64,000 nt of DNA from Mycobacterium helveticum (lineage in GTDB: Bacteria; Actinomycetota; Actinomycetes; Mycobacteriales; Mycobacteriaceae), in assembly GCF_007714205.1 (NCBI RefSeq), contig NZ_VMQU01000008.1:1-64000 (forward strand), in the 5' to 3' direction. The position numbers and the translations under genes were made by a program. The notes under the pieces are model-generated. The model ran no database searches and was not told the origin of the DNA. It worked only from the letters and a program-made list of their open reading frames with translations. Below, piece after piece: positions 1 through 17,363 of this stretch (position 1 is its first letter; every line of letters begins with the position of its first letter).

Positions 1-144
1 ACCCGGGTAGCGGCAACCCATCCCCACCACCGCCACCGGTTCGGTGGCCCGCGCGAGGTACTGCCGGTTCTCCCGCTTGAGCCGCTCGTTGTCCTTCAGG
101 GTCTTCCGCAGGGCCCCGACGAGCTCTTCGTCGCTGCTGTTCAC
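1..144 (-). CDS. Type I polyketide synthase, N-terminal 48 codons (pks7-like), partial
   Basis: The minus strand reads from a GTG at 144-142 to the window edge without a stop. It begins [19 protein letters not shown] and continues through a charged helix to [11 protein letters not shown]. The first 30 or so residues look like the docking helix of mycobacterial modular polyketide synthases, and [10 protein letters not shown] is the start of a beta-ketoacyl synthase domain. A GAGAGG ribosome site lies 8 nt upstream of the GTG. In M. tuberculosis, pks7 is next to pks10, as here, so pks7 is the best guess. The catalytic part lies outside the window, so the identity within the PKS family is inferred from position. 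Confidence 0.8.
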   Translation of the reverse strand, partial: MNSSDEELVGALRKTLKDNERLKRENRQYLARATEPVAVVGMGCRYPG

Positions 145-189
145 CGGGCCCGGCCTCTCACATCGCTCAGCGGAGTCCCCGATCAAGCA

Positions 190-1251
190 TCAGTGCCAAT
201 GCAGTAACACGAGTTCGGAACAGAATCCCGGACCCATCGCGATCATCAGCCCGGGGCTGTCGGCGGGCGGCGGTTTGGCGATGGTGTCGCGCAACACGTG
301 CAGCACCGACGCCGACGAGAGGTTGCCGATCTCCCCGAGCGAGCGCCAGGTCAATTCCAGGGCCTGCGGCGGCAGGTTCAGGCTCTCGGTGATCGCCTCG
401 ATGATCTTCGGGCCGCCGGGGTGGGTGACCCACGCGCCGATGTCGGTCGTGGTCAGGCCGTGGTCGCCCAGGAACGACGTGACGTCCCCGGGCAGATACT
501 GCCGGACCGTGTCCGCCAGCTCCCGGGACAGCACGAGCTCGAACCCCGCGGCCCCGACGTCGTATCCCATGGTGCGCAGCGAGTCCGGGTAGAGGTGGCT
601 GCGCGAGTCGAGGATGTCGGGCCCGGCGGCACCCACCTGTTCGGAGCGGCGCTCGCCGACGGCCACCACCGCGCCGGCCCCGTCGGCGAACAGCGCGCTG
701 CCGACCAGGCCGGGCAGCGACGGCTTGTAACCCGGGTAGGTCAGCGAGCACAGCTCGACGGAGACCAGGGCCGCGACGCCGTCGGGCGCGCCGCGCAGGT
801 AGTCGTGCAGGCGGCCCACACCCGCCGCACCGGCCACGCAGCCCAGGCCGAACAGGGGCACCCGCCGCACATCGTCGCGCAGGCCGAGCCGCCCCGCGAT
901 CCGGGCGTCCAGGGACGGCACGGCCAGGCCGGTCACCGTCGTCGTGATGAGCACGTCGACGTCCCGCGGCGCCAGCCCGGCCTCGTCCAGGGCGCCCGCG
1001 AGGGCTTCGCATCCGAGGTCGACGGCGCTGTCGATGAAGATCCGGTTGGCCACCCCGAACTCGGTCAGCGTGGGATAGCGCTCCAGCGGCAGGACCAGGT
1101 GGCGACTGTTGACCTTGGCACTGGCGTGCAGTTGCCGGACGATGTCCTCGTAACCCTCGAATTCCGGAATGCTGACGAAGAAATCGGTCAATTCGCGCTG
1201 CGAATAGCGGTGCGGCGGTAATGCACCGAACACTCCTGCGACGACACTCAT
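190..1251 (-). CDS. pks10: Type III polyketide synthase (chalcone synthase-like) Pks10
   Basis: A 353-residue chalcone/stilbene synthase-fold enzyme, condensing malonyl-type extenders on an acyl-CoA starter. The Cys-His-Asn triad is visible: Cys138 in [11 protein letters not shown], His277 in VTHPGGPK and Asn310 in [10 protein letters not shown]. The C-terminal GPGFCSE loop is also present. Length and sequence match M. tuberculosis Pks10 (353 aa), which is linked to dimycocerosate/phthiocerol-type lipid biosynthesis. A GTG nine bases further upstream is in frame, but the AGAAGGTGGG ribosome site is correctly spaced only for the ATG at 1251. It lies upstream of the pks7-like start on the same strand, so the two may be co-transcribed. 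It begins 118 bp after argH. Confidence 0.95.
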   Translation of the reverse strand: MSVVAGVFGALPPHRYSQRELTDFFVSIPEFEGYEDIVRQLHASAKVNSRHLVLPLERYPTLTEFGVANRIFIDSAVDLGCEALAGALDEAGLAPRDVDVLITTTVTGLAVPSLDARIAGRLGLRDDVRRVPLFGLGCVAGAAGVGRLHDYLRGAPDGVAALVSVELCSLTYPGYKPSLPGLVGSALFADGAGAVVAVGERRSEQVGAAGPDILDSRSHLYPDSLRTMGYDVGAAGFELVLSRELADTVRQYLPGDVTSFLGDHGLTTTDIGAWVTHPGGPKIIEAITESLNLPPQALELTWRSLGEIGNLSSASVLHVLRDTIAKPPPADSPGLMIAMGPGFCSELVLLHWH

Positions 1252-1369
1252 CGGTCCCACCTTCTGCAGACGAGGATCGCGGCCGAAAGGTTCGGCCGAA
1301 TCCCTCGATGAGGAAGTTTAGTCTGCGTTTCGATCCGCCCGGAAAGGGCCGTTGCGGCACACCGCGGCC

Positions 1370-4061
<2,692 letters not shown>

Positions 4062-4087
4062 GAACCAACTCCTTTTGGTTGAAAGGC

Positions 4088-6694
<2,607 letters not shown>

Positions 6695-6698
<4 letters not shown>

Positions 6699-7614
6699 CT
6701 GCGCCGCTCCTCCGCATCGCTGCGCTCTGCATCGTCGCCGGCGCGCACCACCTTGGTTCCGGTTCCCGCGTCGGTGAAAAGCTCCACCAGCACGCAGTGT
6801 TTGACCCGGCCGTCGATGATGTGCGCGCTGGGCACGCCGCCGGTGACGGCCCGCAGACACGCCTCGACCTTGGGAATCATGCCCTCCTCCAGCGTGGGTA
6901 GCAGTGGCGCCAGTGTGGCGATGTCGATTTCGCTGACCAGCGATTCCCGGTCGGGCCACTGCGTGTAGAGGCCCTCGACATCGGTGAGCACCAGCAGCTT
7001 CGCGGCCCCCAGGGCCTCGGCCAGCGCTGCGGCGGCGGTGTCGGAGTTGATGTTGTGCACCACGCCGTCCTCGTCGGGAGCCAGCGTCGAGACGATCGGG
7101 ATACGTTGCGCCGCAATCAAATCCAGCAGCAGCGCGCTGTTCACGTGGGCGACGTCCCCGACCAGGCCGACGTCGGTGGCCACGCCGTCGACGTTGACGC
7201 TGCGCCGGATCGCGGTGAACAGCTGGGCGTCCTCGCCCGTCACGCCGACGGCGTAGGGGCCGTGCGCGTTGACGAGGTTGACCAGTTCGCGGCCGACCTG
7301 TCCGAACAGCACCATCCGCGCCACGTCGAGCACTTCCGGGGTGGTGACGCGGAAGCCGCCCTTGAAGTCGCCCGCGATGCCGAGGCGCCGCAGCATGGCG
7401 GTGATCTGGGGGCCACCGCCGTGGACGACGACCGGGTGGATGCCGCAGTTGCGCAGGAACGCCATGTCCGCGGCGAAGGCGTGTTTCAGCGTGTCGTCGA
7501 CCATGGCGTTGCCGCCGTATTTGACGACGACGATCTTGCCGTGCAGTTGCGTGAGCCATGGCAGGGCCTCGGCCAGCACCTCGGCCTTGAGCCGGGTGGG
7601 CAGGGTGTCGATGT

Positions 7615-7618
<4 letters not shown>
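6695..7618 (-). CDS. argB: Acetylglutamate kinase
   Basis: Phosphorylates N-acetylglutamate. 307 residues with amino-acid-kinase motifs: [10 protein letters not shown] (about 30-39), [10 protein letters not shown] (about 64-73) and the Asn/Asp-rich [15 protein letters not shown] region. M. tuberculosis ArgB ends at about residue 294 (TKVVRG). This one carries about 13 extra residues, [15 protein letters not shown], encoded by a motif that looks like a MIRU-type insertion (see the separate entry). The ATG overlaps the argJ stop (ATGA). Confidence 0.96.
6698..6745. repeat. MIRU-like element at the argB/argD junction (candidate)
   Basis: On the plus strand the segment begins GCGCCGCTCCTCCGCATCG. 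It exactly encodes the extra argB C-terminus and leads into the argD GTGA overlap. Known mycobacterial MIRU elements contain GCGCCGCTCCTC-type ends and insert at coupled stop/start junctions, extending the upstream protein while keeping coupling. The resemblance is from memory and only one copy is recognised in this window. Confidence 0.5.
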
Positions 7619-9874
<2,256 letters not shown>

Positions 9875-9920
9875 AGGTTCGCAAATCCATTCCGGCGGGC
9901 TCGTGGTGGTCCGAACGGAG

Positions 9921-9959
9921 ATGTGGTGCCGGGCCCCGTTTCGGAGCCCGGCACCACAT
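9921..9959 (-). terminator. Hairpin terminator downstream of the giant PE gene
   Basis: A perfect 14-bp stem (arms 9921-9934 and 9946-9959, ATGTGGTGCCGGGC and complement) with an 11-nt loop begins 23 nt after the PE stop. There is no U tract. Such I-shaped hairpins are common candidates for mycobacterial terminators. It would shield the argC promoter from read-through. Confidence 0.75.
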
Positions 9960-9981
9960 TCGCCGGGAGTTTTTACCGGCC

Positions 9982-12900
9982 CTACGCGGCGATGCCGATG
10001 CCGAGGCTGGCCTGCAGGCTGGCCTCCAGGGAGGCGCCCAGGTCGTTCAGGGCGGCCTCCAACGAACCCGCGACGGTGCCGCCGGTCTGGGCGACCCCGT
10101 TGAGCGCACCGCCGAGGTCGACGGCCAGGGACTCGGCCGTCTGGAACAGGCCGGGGAAGGCCACGCCGACGGTCGCGCCGAGGGCGTCGCCGAGCTCGGT
10201 GGCGATCGCCGTGGTGGTGTCCACCCAGATGTTGGCGATGGCGCCACCCGTCTGCCCCAGTCCGGCCAGCGACGCACCCAGACCACCGACCAGGTTCGCC
10301 GTGGTGCTGAGCAGGCCCGTCAGGCCACCGCGCAGGCCGGCCGTCAGGGCTCCCCCGGCGTTGGCCAGTCCGGTCAGGGCCGCGCCCAGGCTCGCGGCCA
10401 GGGCGGCGTTGATCGTCACCATCAGGTTGGTGCTGAGCAGCGCGCCCAGGCTGGCGGCCAGGTTCTCGCCGGTCTGGATGAGGGCGTTCAGCCCGCCACC
10501 CAAGCTGGCGGCCAGGGTGCCACCGAGGTCGAGCAGGCCGTTCAGCCCGCCGCTGAGGCCGGCCTGGATCACCGCCTCCAGCGGACCCAGGCCCGCCAGC
10601 GAGCCACTCAGGGCCAGCGACAGGGCGGCGTTCAGCGAGGTGCCGAACCCGTTGAGGGCGGCACCGAGGCCGCCGGTCAGGGCGAACCCGGTCTGCAGCA
10701 GCCCGTTCAGGCCGCCGCCGAGGGTGGCCGCCAGGTTCGCCCCGGTGGTGATCAACCCGTTAAGACCCGTCTGCAGGCTGGCCGCCAGCGAGGCCGGCAG
10801 GCCCAGCAGACCACCCAGCCCCGCCAGGTTGCCGCTGAGCGCCAGTTGCAGCGCCGCGGTCAGCGACCCGCCCAGGCCGGACAGCGCCCCGCCCAGGTTG
10901 GCCGCGAACGCCTCGCCCGTCTGGATCAGCCCGTTGAGGCCGGCACCCAGCGTGCCGGCCAGGGTGCCACCCAGGTTCGCCAGGCCCGACAGTCCGCCGG
11001 TCAGGCCGCCCTCGATGGCCAGACCCAGCGGGCCGAGACCCGCCAGCGACGCGTTCAGGGCGGCGGACAGGTTCGCGCCGAACGAGCCGCCCAGGCCGGA
11101 CAGCGCCACGCCGATGTCGGTGGTCAGGCCCTCGGCGGTGTGTACCAGCACGTTGAGCCCGGCACCCAGGTTGCCTGCCAGGTTCGCACCGACGTTGGCC
11201 AGCCCGCTGAAGCCGGTCTGCAGGGTGGCCGCCAGCGACGCCGGCAGGCTCAGCAGGCCGCTCAGGCCGGCGAGGTTGCCGCTGAGTGCCAGTTGCAGCG
11301 CCGCGCTCAGCGACCCGCCCAGGTTGCCCAGCGCCGCACCGAAGTTCACCGCCAGCGACTCCCCGGTCTGGATCAGCCCGTTCAGGCCGGCGCCGAAGGA
11401 GTTGAGCAGCGTCGCACCGGTGTTGACAAGACCGTTGAGGCCACCGGTCAGGCCCGCCTCGATCAGCGCGCCCAGCGGACCCAGGCCGGCCAGCGAGCCG
11501 CTCAGGCCGAGCGACAGGGCCGCGTTCAGCGAGCCGCCCAGGTTGTTCAGCGCCGCGCCGATGTCGCCGGCCAGCGACGCCCCGGTCTGCACCAGCACGT
11601 TCAGGCCGCCGCCCAGGCCGTTGAGCAGGGCGCCGCCGACGTTGAGCACACCGTTCAGACCGGTCTGCAGGCCGGCCGCCAACGAGGCCGGCAACCCGAG
11701 CAGCCCACTGAGCCCGGTCACCCCGGCGTTGAGGCCGGCGTTGAGGGCCACGCTCAGCGACCCGCCCAGCCCGGACAGCGCCGCACCGAAGCTGCCCGCC
11801 AGCGACACACCCGTCTGCAACAAGCCGTTCAGGCCGGCGCCCAGTGAGGTCGCCAGCATCCCGCCGGTGTTCAGCAGGCCGTTGAGACCACCGGTCAGAC
11901 CCGCCTCGATCAGCGCGCCCAGCGGACCCAGACCCGAAAGCGAACCGCTCAGCATCGCCGACAAACCGATGTTGAGCGAGGCGCCCAGGTTGTTCAACGC
12001 CGCGCCGATGTCGCCGGCCAGCGACGCACCGGTCTGCACCAGCACGTTCAGGCCGCCGCCCAGGCCGTTGAGCAGGGCGCCGCCGACGTTGAGCACACCG
12101 TTCAGACCGGTCTGCAGGCCGGCCGCCAACGAGGCCGGCAACCCGATCAGCCCACTGAGCCCGGTCACCCCGGCGTTGAGGCCGGCGTTGAGGGCCACGC
12201 TCAGCGACCCGCCCAGCCCGGACAGCGCCGCACCGAAGCTGCCCGCCAGCGACGCACCCGTCTGCAACAAGCCGTTCAGGCCGGCGCCCAGCTCGGCAGC
12301 CAGCATCCCGCCGGTGTTCAGCAGGCCGTTGAGACCACCGGTCAGACCCGCCTCGATCAGCGCGCCCAGCGGACCCAGACCCGAAAGCGAACCGCTCAGC
12401 ATCGCCGACAAACCGATGTTGAGCGAGGCGCCCAGGTTGTTCAACGCCGCGCCGATGTCGCCGGCCAGCGACGCACCGGTCTGCACCAGCACGTTCAGGC
12501 CGCCGCCCAGGCCGTTGAGCAGGGCGCCGCCGACGTTGAGCACACCGTTCAGACCGGTCTGCAGGCCGGCCGCCAACGAGGCCGGCAACCCGATCAGCCC
12601 ACTGAGCCCGGTCACCCCGGCGTTGAGGCCGGCGTTGAGGGCCACGCTCAGCGACCCGCCCAGCCCGGACAGCGCCGTACCGAAGCTGCCCGCCAGCGAC
12701 GCACCCGTCTGCAACAAGCCGTTCAGGCCGGCGCCCAGTGAGGTCGCCAGCATCCCGCCGGTGTTGAGCAGGCCCGACAGCCCGCCGGTCAGGCCCGCCT
12801 GCAGGAGCGCCCCCAGCGGTCCCAGACCCGCCAGCGAACCGCTCAGCATGCCCGAGAGTGCCACGTTGAGGGAGCCACCCAGACCGTTGAGCGCCCCGCC

Positions 12901-15222
12901 AATGTCGCCGGCCAGCGACACCCCGGTGTCCAGCAGCCCGTTGAGGCCCCCACCGAGGTTGGCCGCCAGGTTCGCGCCGGTGTTGAGCAGGCCGGTCAGG
13001 CCGGTCTGCAGGGTGGCTCCCAGCGCGGCCGGCAGACCCAGCAGCGCACCGAGGCCCGAGAGATTGCCGCTGATGGCCAGCTGCAGTGCGGCGCCCAGCG
13101 AGCCGCCCAGGCCGGACAGGGCCGCACCGAAGTTGGCGGCGAACGACTCGCCGGTCTGGACCAGCGCGTTCAGTCCCGCACCCAGTTCGCCGGCCAGCGC
13201 CGCACCGGTGTTGGCCAGCACCGACAGCCCGCCGGTCAGACCGGATTCGATGGCCAGCCCGAGCGGGCCGAGCCCGGCCAGCGAAGCGCTCAGCGCGGTC
13301 GACAACGCGACGTTCAGCGAGCCGCCCACCCCGTTGAGTGCCGCACCGATGTCACTGGCCAGCGACGCACCGGTCTGCACCAGGACGTTCAATCCGGCGC
13401 CCAGGTTGCCCGCCAGGGCCTCACCCACGTTGATGAGCCCGTTGAGGCCCGTACCCAAGCTGGCCGCCAGCGAGGCCGGCAGGCCCAGCAACGCGCCGAG
13501 ACCGGCCAGGTTGCCGCTGATGGCCAGCTGCAGCGCCGCGCTCAGCGAGCCGCCCAGCCCGGACAGGGCCGCACCGAAGTTGGTCGCGAACGACGCGCCG
13601 GTCTGCAGCAACGAGTTCAGGCCCGCACCGATGCCACTGACCAGCGCCGCGCCGGTGGTCAGCAGCCCGTTGACGCCACCGGTCAGGCCCGCCTGAATGA
13701 GCGCACCCAGCGGGCCGAGACCCGCCAGCGAGCCGCTCAGCGCACCGGACAGCGCCACGCTGAGCGAACCACCCAGCCCGGACAGCGCCCCGCCGATGTC
13801 ACCGGCCAGCGACACCCCGGTCTGCAGCAACCCGTTCAGGCCCGCGCCGAAGTTCGCCGCGAGGTTGACCCCGGTGTTGATCAGCCCGTTGACGCCGGCA
13901 CCGAGGCTGGCCGCCAGGGAGGCCGGCAGGCCCAGCAGCGCGCCGAGACCGGCCAGGTTGCCGCTGATCGCCAGCTGCAGCGCCGCGCTCAGCGAGCCGC
14001 CCAGCCCGGACAGGGCCAAGCCCAGATCGGCCGCGAACGACCCGCCGGCCTGCAGCAACCCGTTCAGGCCGGCACCCAGTTCGGACGCCAGCATTCCGCC
14101 CGTGTTCAGCAGGCCGCTGAGGCCTCCGCTCAGGCCTGCCTGGATGAGCGCGCCCAGCGGGCCCAGGCCCGCCAGCGAGCCGCTCAGCATCGCCGACAAA
14201 CCGACGTTGAGCGAGGCGCCCAGGTCGTTGAGGGCCGCGCCGATGTCGCCGGCCAGCGACGCACCGGTCTGCAGCAGCCCGTTCAGGCCGGCACCCAGGC
14301 TGGCCGCAAACATGCCCCCGGTGCTCAACAGCCCGTTGAGGCCGGTCTGCAGGCTGGCCGCCAGCGACGCCGGCAGGCCGAACAGGCCGGCCAGGCCGGT
14401 CAGCGAGCCGTTGAGGCCGGCGGACAGCGCCGCGGTCAGCGACCCGCCCAGATCGTTCAGCGCCGCGCCCAGGTTTCCGACGAGCGAACCCCCGGTCTGC
14501 AACGCGGCGTTCAGCCCGGCACCCAGGTTCGCCAGGCCGTTGAGGCCGCCGGTGAGGCTGGCCGACAGCGACGCGCCCAGCTGGGCCGCCAGGCTGCCGT
14601 TCAGGAGGGCGTTGAGGGCCGCGCCCGCCTGGGCGCTCAGCCCGGCGCCCAGGCTCGACAGGGCGGCACCGCTGCTTTCCAGGGCCGTGCCGAGGCTCAC
14701 GATGGCGTTGCCGGTCTGGACCAGGCCGGCGCCGACACCCTGCAGCAGGGCGCCACCGGTCTGCAGGAAGAGGCCGCTGGCCCCGGCGCCGATGGCTGTG
14801 CCCAGGGCACCGCCGATGCTGCCCGCCAGCCCGGCGTTGATGCTCGTCGACAGCGCCCCGCTGATGTTGACACCCAGCCCGGACAGCGCGGCGCCGAGAT
14901 CCGCGGTCAGGGAGCCGCCGCCCTGCAGCAGCGAGGCGCCGTTGGCGACCTCAGCGCCCACGTATGCGGCCGCGCCGCCGCTCAAGGTGCTGACGAACTG
15001 ATTGTGGAAGGCCGCCACTTCGGTGTTGAGGGTCTGATACTGCTGGCCGAATCTGCCGAACAGCGTTGCGATCGATTGCGAAATCTCGTCCTGGGCGGCG
15101 GGCATCACCGCAGTCGTCGGGGCGGCTATCGCCGAGGCGACCTCGTCGAGTGCCGAACGAATGCCCGCAAGATCCTGGGCTGCTGTCTCGATAAGCTCCG
15201 GCAACGCGACTACAAACGACAT
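9982..15222 (-). CDS. Giant PE-family protein with Gly/Leu/Ala-rich repeats (1746 aa)
   Basis: Residues 1-95 form a PE domain starting MSFVVALPELIETAAQD and ending with the type VII secretion signal Y87-VGA-E91, so export by an ESX system (probably ESX-5) is expected. The rest is low-complexity but not the GGAGGN pattern of PGRS. It consists of about nine units of 149 residues, each with a SLAGLGPLGALI core, GLNGLLQTG blocks and LGLPASLAA. The start at 15222 is chosen because AGGGGGAG is well spaced for it; an ATG six bases upstream is also possible. It occupies the argC-pheT interval that holds PE_PGRS30 in M. tuberculosis, but in the opposite relative orientation. Function unknown; probably surface exposed. 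Confidence 0.9.
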   Translation of the reverse strand: MSFVVALPELIETAAQDLAGIRSALDEVASAIAAPTTAVMPAAQDEISQSIATLFGRFGQQYQTLNTEVAAFHNQFVSTLSGGAAAYVGAEVANGASLLQGGGSLTADLGAALSGLGVNISGALSTSINAGLAGSIGGALGTAIGAGASGLFLQTGGALLQGVGAGLVQTGNAIVSLGTALESSGAALSSLGAGLSAQAGAALNALLNGSLAAQLGASLSASLTGGLNGLANLGAGLNAALQTGGSLVGNLGAALNDLGGSLTAALSAGLNGSLTGLAGLFGLPASLAASLQTGLNGLLSTGGMFAASLGAGLNGLLQTGASLAGDIGAALNDLGASLNVGLSAMLSGSLAGLGPLGALIQAGLSGGLSGLLNTGGMLASELGAGLNGLLQAGGSFAADLGLALSGLGGSLSAALQLAISGNLAGLGALLGLPASLAASLGAGVNGLINTGVNLAANFGAGLNGLLQTGVSLAGDIGGALSGLGGSLSVALSGALSGSLAGLGPLGALIQAGLTGGVNGLLTTGAALVSGIGAGLNSLLQTGASFATNFGAALSGLGGSLSAALQLAISGNLAGLGALLGLPASLAASLGTGLNGLINVGEALAGNLGAGLNVLVQTGASLASDIGAALNGVGGSLNVALSTALSASLAGLGPLGLAIESGLTGGLSVLANTGAALAGELGAGLNALVQTGESFAANFGAALSGLGGSLGAALQLAISGNLSGLGALLGLPAALGATLQTGLTGLLNTGANLAANLGGGLNGLLDTGVSLAGDIGGALNGLGGSLNVALSGMLSGSLAGLGPLGALLQAGLTGGLSGLLNTGGMLATSLGAGLNGLLQTGASLAGSFGTALSGLGGSLSVALNAGLNAGVTGLSGLIGLPASLAAGLQTGLNGVLNVGGALLNGLGGGLNVLVQTGASLAGDIGAALNNLGASLNIGLSAMLSGSLSGLGPLGALIEAGLTGGLNGLLNTGGMLAAELGAGLNGLLQTGASLAGSFGAALSGLGGSLSVALNAGLNAGVTGLSGLIGLPASLAAGLQTGLNGVLNVGGALLNGLGGGLNVLVQTGASLAGDIGAALNNLGASLNIGLSAMLSGSLSGLGPLGALIEAGLTGGLNGLLNTGGMLATSLGAGLNGLLQTGVSLAGSFGAALSGLGGSLSVALNAGLNAGVTGLSGLLGLPASLAAGLQTGLNGVLNVGGALLNGLGGGLNVLVQTGASLAGDIGAALNNLGGSLNAALSLGLSGSLAGLGPLGALIEAGLTGGLNGLVNTGATLLNSFGAGLNGLIQTGESLAVNFGAALGNLGGSLSAALQLALSGNLAGLSGLLSLPASLAATLQTGFSGLANVGANLAGNLGAGLNVLVHTAEGLTTDIGVALSGLGGSFGANLSAALNASLAGLGPLGLAIEGGLTGGLSGLANLGGTLAGTLGAGLNGLIQTGEAFAANLGGALSGLGGSLTAALQLALSGNLAGLGGLLGLPASLAASLQTGLNGLITTGANLAATLGGGLNGLLQTGFALTGGLGAALNGFGTSLNAALSLALSGSLAGLGPLEAVIQAGLSGGLNGLLDLGGTLAASLGGGLNALIQTGENLAASLGALLSTNLMVTINAALAASLGAALTGLANAGGALTAGLRGGLTGLLSTTANLVGGLGASLAGLGQTGGAIANIWVDTTTAIATELGDALGATVGVAFPGLFQTAESLAVDLGGALNGVAQTGGTVAGSLEAALNDLGASLEASLQASLGIGIAA
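11551..12780 (-). repeat. Near-identical 447-bp tandem repeats inside the giant PE gene
   Basis: The block GCCCAGGCCGTTGAGCAGGG recurs at 11611, 12058 and 12505, an exact 447-bp period (149 codons). Long flanking stretches are identical apart from scattered bases, for example ATC versus GAG codons around one SLAG block. Other units in the gene follow the same period but are diverged. The triplicate therefore looks like a recent in-frame expansion, or a region prone to recombination and assembly collapse. Confidence 0.9.
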
Positions 15223-15443
15223 GTCCATCTCCCCCTGCGAATGAACGAAATGTGACTCCACGAGCCCGAATCACCCCTAGGTGAATCGAAGACTAGTAGC
15301 GTGACACCTGGCTATATCGAAAACGAATGCTTTCAGCAGCGTCGCGCGCGCCGTCAGCGAAGACTCCGGCGCGGGTCTGCCGAGCGAAAATGCTTGCGTA
15401 CCTTGGGATCACCGGACGGCTTGGTGCTCAAGTGAGATTTATG
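15223..15443. other. Intergenic region upstream of the giant PE gene
   Basis: 221 bp between the giant PE start and the decayed end of the next PE gene. It is AT-richer than its surroundings and should hold the promoter of the giant PE gene (candidate TAGTAG-like sequences near 15292-15300). No RNA gene or clear operator was recognised. Confidence 0.5.
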
Positions 15444-17205
15444 TCATACGGGAAACGAAGGCGACGACCAACCGCCGAAACTCCGAAACACGGCTCTATC
15501 AAACATGTGTCGAAAATCACTGTATCGCGTGCGTCGCCCTCGGTCTGCGAAACGCCCGAAATTCCAATACCTTCCACGAAGCAACACGATTGTCGACCGG
15601 GCACGGACTGTGTCCAGAGCGGCAGCGAGATCAGCGGTGGCGGCGCCGATCGCCTGGGCCAGCTGTTCGGGCGCGTAGTTCACCAGGAAGGGCAGGATGC
15701 CGGAGAAGGGCGTGCTGCCGGGTCCAAGACCGACAGTGAGCGGGGGCAAGACAGCACCGTCCAGCAGGGTGACCATGACCGTCGCTGTGTAATAGCCGGG
15801 GGGAGGGAACCAGGATTCCGTCGAGTGCGAAGTTCCCGACCACAGCAACGTTCGCCACGCTCGACAGGTCACCGGTCAGGCTCGACAGGTTCAGCCCGTA
15901 GGGGAACGTCGCCTGGCCGTTGAGGAAGCCGTTGGCGATGACGGCGGGCGCATCGATGAGGGTGGCGATCGCGCCTGCGGGATTGCCGGCCCGCACTGCG
16001 GCAGTGAACGCGGCCGCGCTGGAACCCGCCGCCTCGGGCATGCTGACCGGCGCGCCCAGCAGATCGACGCCCAGGACCACCGGTAGCCCGACGACGTTGG
16101 CCGACGTCGCACGGTCCAATGTCACACTGGCCAATGTCGTACTGGCCAATGTCGCACTGGCCAATGTCGCACTGGCCAACGTCGCACTGGCCAACGTCGC
16201 ACTGGCCAAGTCGGGCGGATTGGTGGTCAGAGCGGACACGTCCAACGTCGGGGTGATGCTCGTATTCGTCACGTTCTGCACGAGGCTGGTCATGTTCTGC
16301 GCGATGCGGCCGGGTATGGCCGGGATCGGCGCAAGGTCCGGGCCGACGCCGGAGAATACGCGCTGCAGTCCGGTCTCCACATCCGTCAGCCCGCCGGCGT
16401 AATTGCCGGCTGAGAAGGCTCGCGATGCCATCTGGAACGCCGCGGGCAGGGCCGACGCGTGCGCCTCGATCGATTGGGCCGCGTTCCCGAAGGAGGTCGC
16501 CATGGTCTGGGCGTAGCCCATCTGGTTGGCGAGGAACTGGCGCAGGAACGGGAAGGGATCGGCCAACCAGGTCGCGCCGATGCTCTGCAGGTTGTTCCAC
16601 GTGTTGTAGAAAAGCTCTTCGTAGGGTCCGGCAATTCCGGTGACGTACGGTCCCGCGTCGCCGATGTTGATCTGCAGCAGGCCGGGCAGTAGCGAGTTCG
16701 TGAGCCCGGTCAACGAGTTGCCAAGTCCTCCAAGAATATTGGGCAGCCCCGGCAGCAGCGAACCGAGGGTGCTGCCAAGCGGGCCCAAGTTGCCGAGCCC
16801 GCCGAGGATTCCGGTGAGACCGCCGGTGCCGCCGGTGAGCAGGCCGCCGATACCCGGCGCGGCCCCGAGTCCCGGCATTGCCCGGGCGGGCGCGTTGAGA
16901 ACGTTCGCGAGCGTCTGTTCGGCGGTGGCGATCTCGGTGCTCAGATACGCGCCGACGCCGGCGTCGATCACGTCGGCGAACTCGGCGTGGAACGCTTGCG
17001 CGTGAGCGCTCAGGGACTGGAACTCCTTACCGAAGTCGCCGAACATCGCGGCAACGGCCGCGGACACTTCGTCACCGGCCGCAGGCGCCACCGCGGTCGT
17101 GGGCGCCGCGAAGGTCGTGACGGCCTCGGCCGGCACCGACCGGATTCCCGCCAGATCCTCGGCCGCCGTCTGGATCATGTCCGGCGCCGCCACCACAAAC
17201 GACAT
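15444..17205 (-). pseudogene. PE-family protein gene with a C-terminal frameshift
   Basis: Starts MSFVVAAPDMIQTAAED at 17205 after a GGGGGAC site. PE domain 1-95 ends in Y87-LST-E91. The body resembles the two neighbouring PE proteins (GPYEELFYNTWNNLQSIG, DAPAVIANGFLNGQ). After GNFALDGILVP the frame runs into unrelated, Arg/His/Cys-rich sequence and stops at 15631 (524 aa). The expected ending PPGYYTATVMVTLLDG through YAPEQLAQAIGAA lies in another frame that runs to 15444. The break is in the G-rich run 15798-15807 (a +1 or -2 change). Even in the second frame about 60 residues extend beyond the usual AIGAA end, so the tail has decayed further. It could also be an assembly error in the homopolymer. 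Confidence 0.8.
16111..16210 (-). repeat. 15-bp minisatellite encoding (LASAT)n in a PE gene
   Basis: The plus-strand unit ACTGGCCAATGTCGC repeats with a 15-bp period: five near-perfect copies from 16126 to 16200, flanked by degenerate copies at 16111 and 16201. It encodes the pentapeptide LASAT (variants LASTT, LASVT) and keeps frame whatever the copy number. A likely variable-number locus. Confidence 0.9.
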
Positions 17206-17363
17206 GTTCGTCCCCCACCGATGTAACAACCGCTGTCACCGGATGGCCGTCAAGGCAAACTTCAGATCAATAGCGGTCCGACACCTTCGCTGCCGAAAAT
17301 CCTTGTTTTCGCAGAGCCCGGTCCCAGGTCAAAGCGATGACCCCGACCATTATGTTGTCCGGT

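Noticed and set aside
16111..16210. CRISPR array
   Set aside because: Period is 15 bp without unique spacers, and it is translated in frame in a PE gene.
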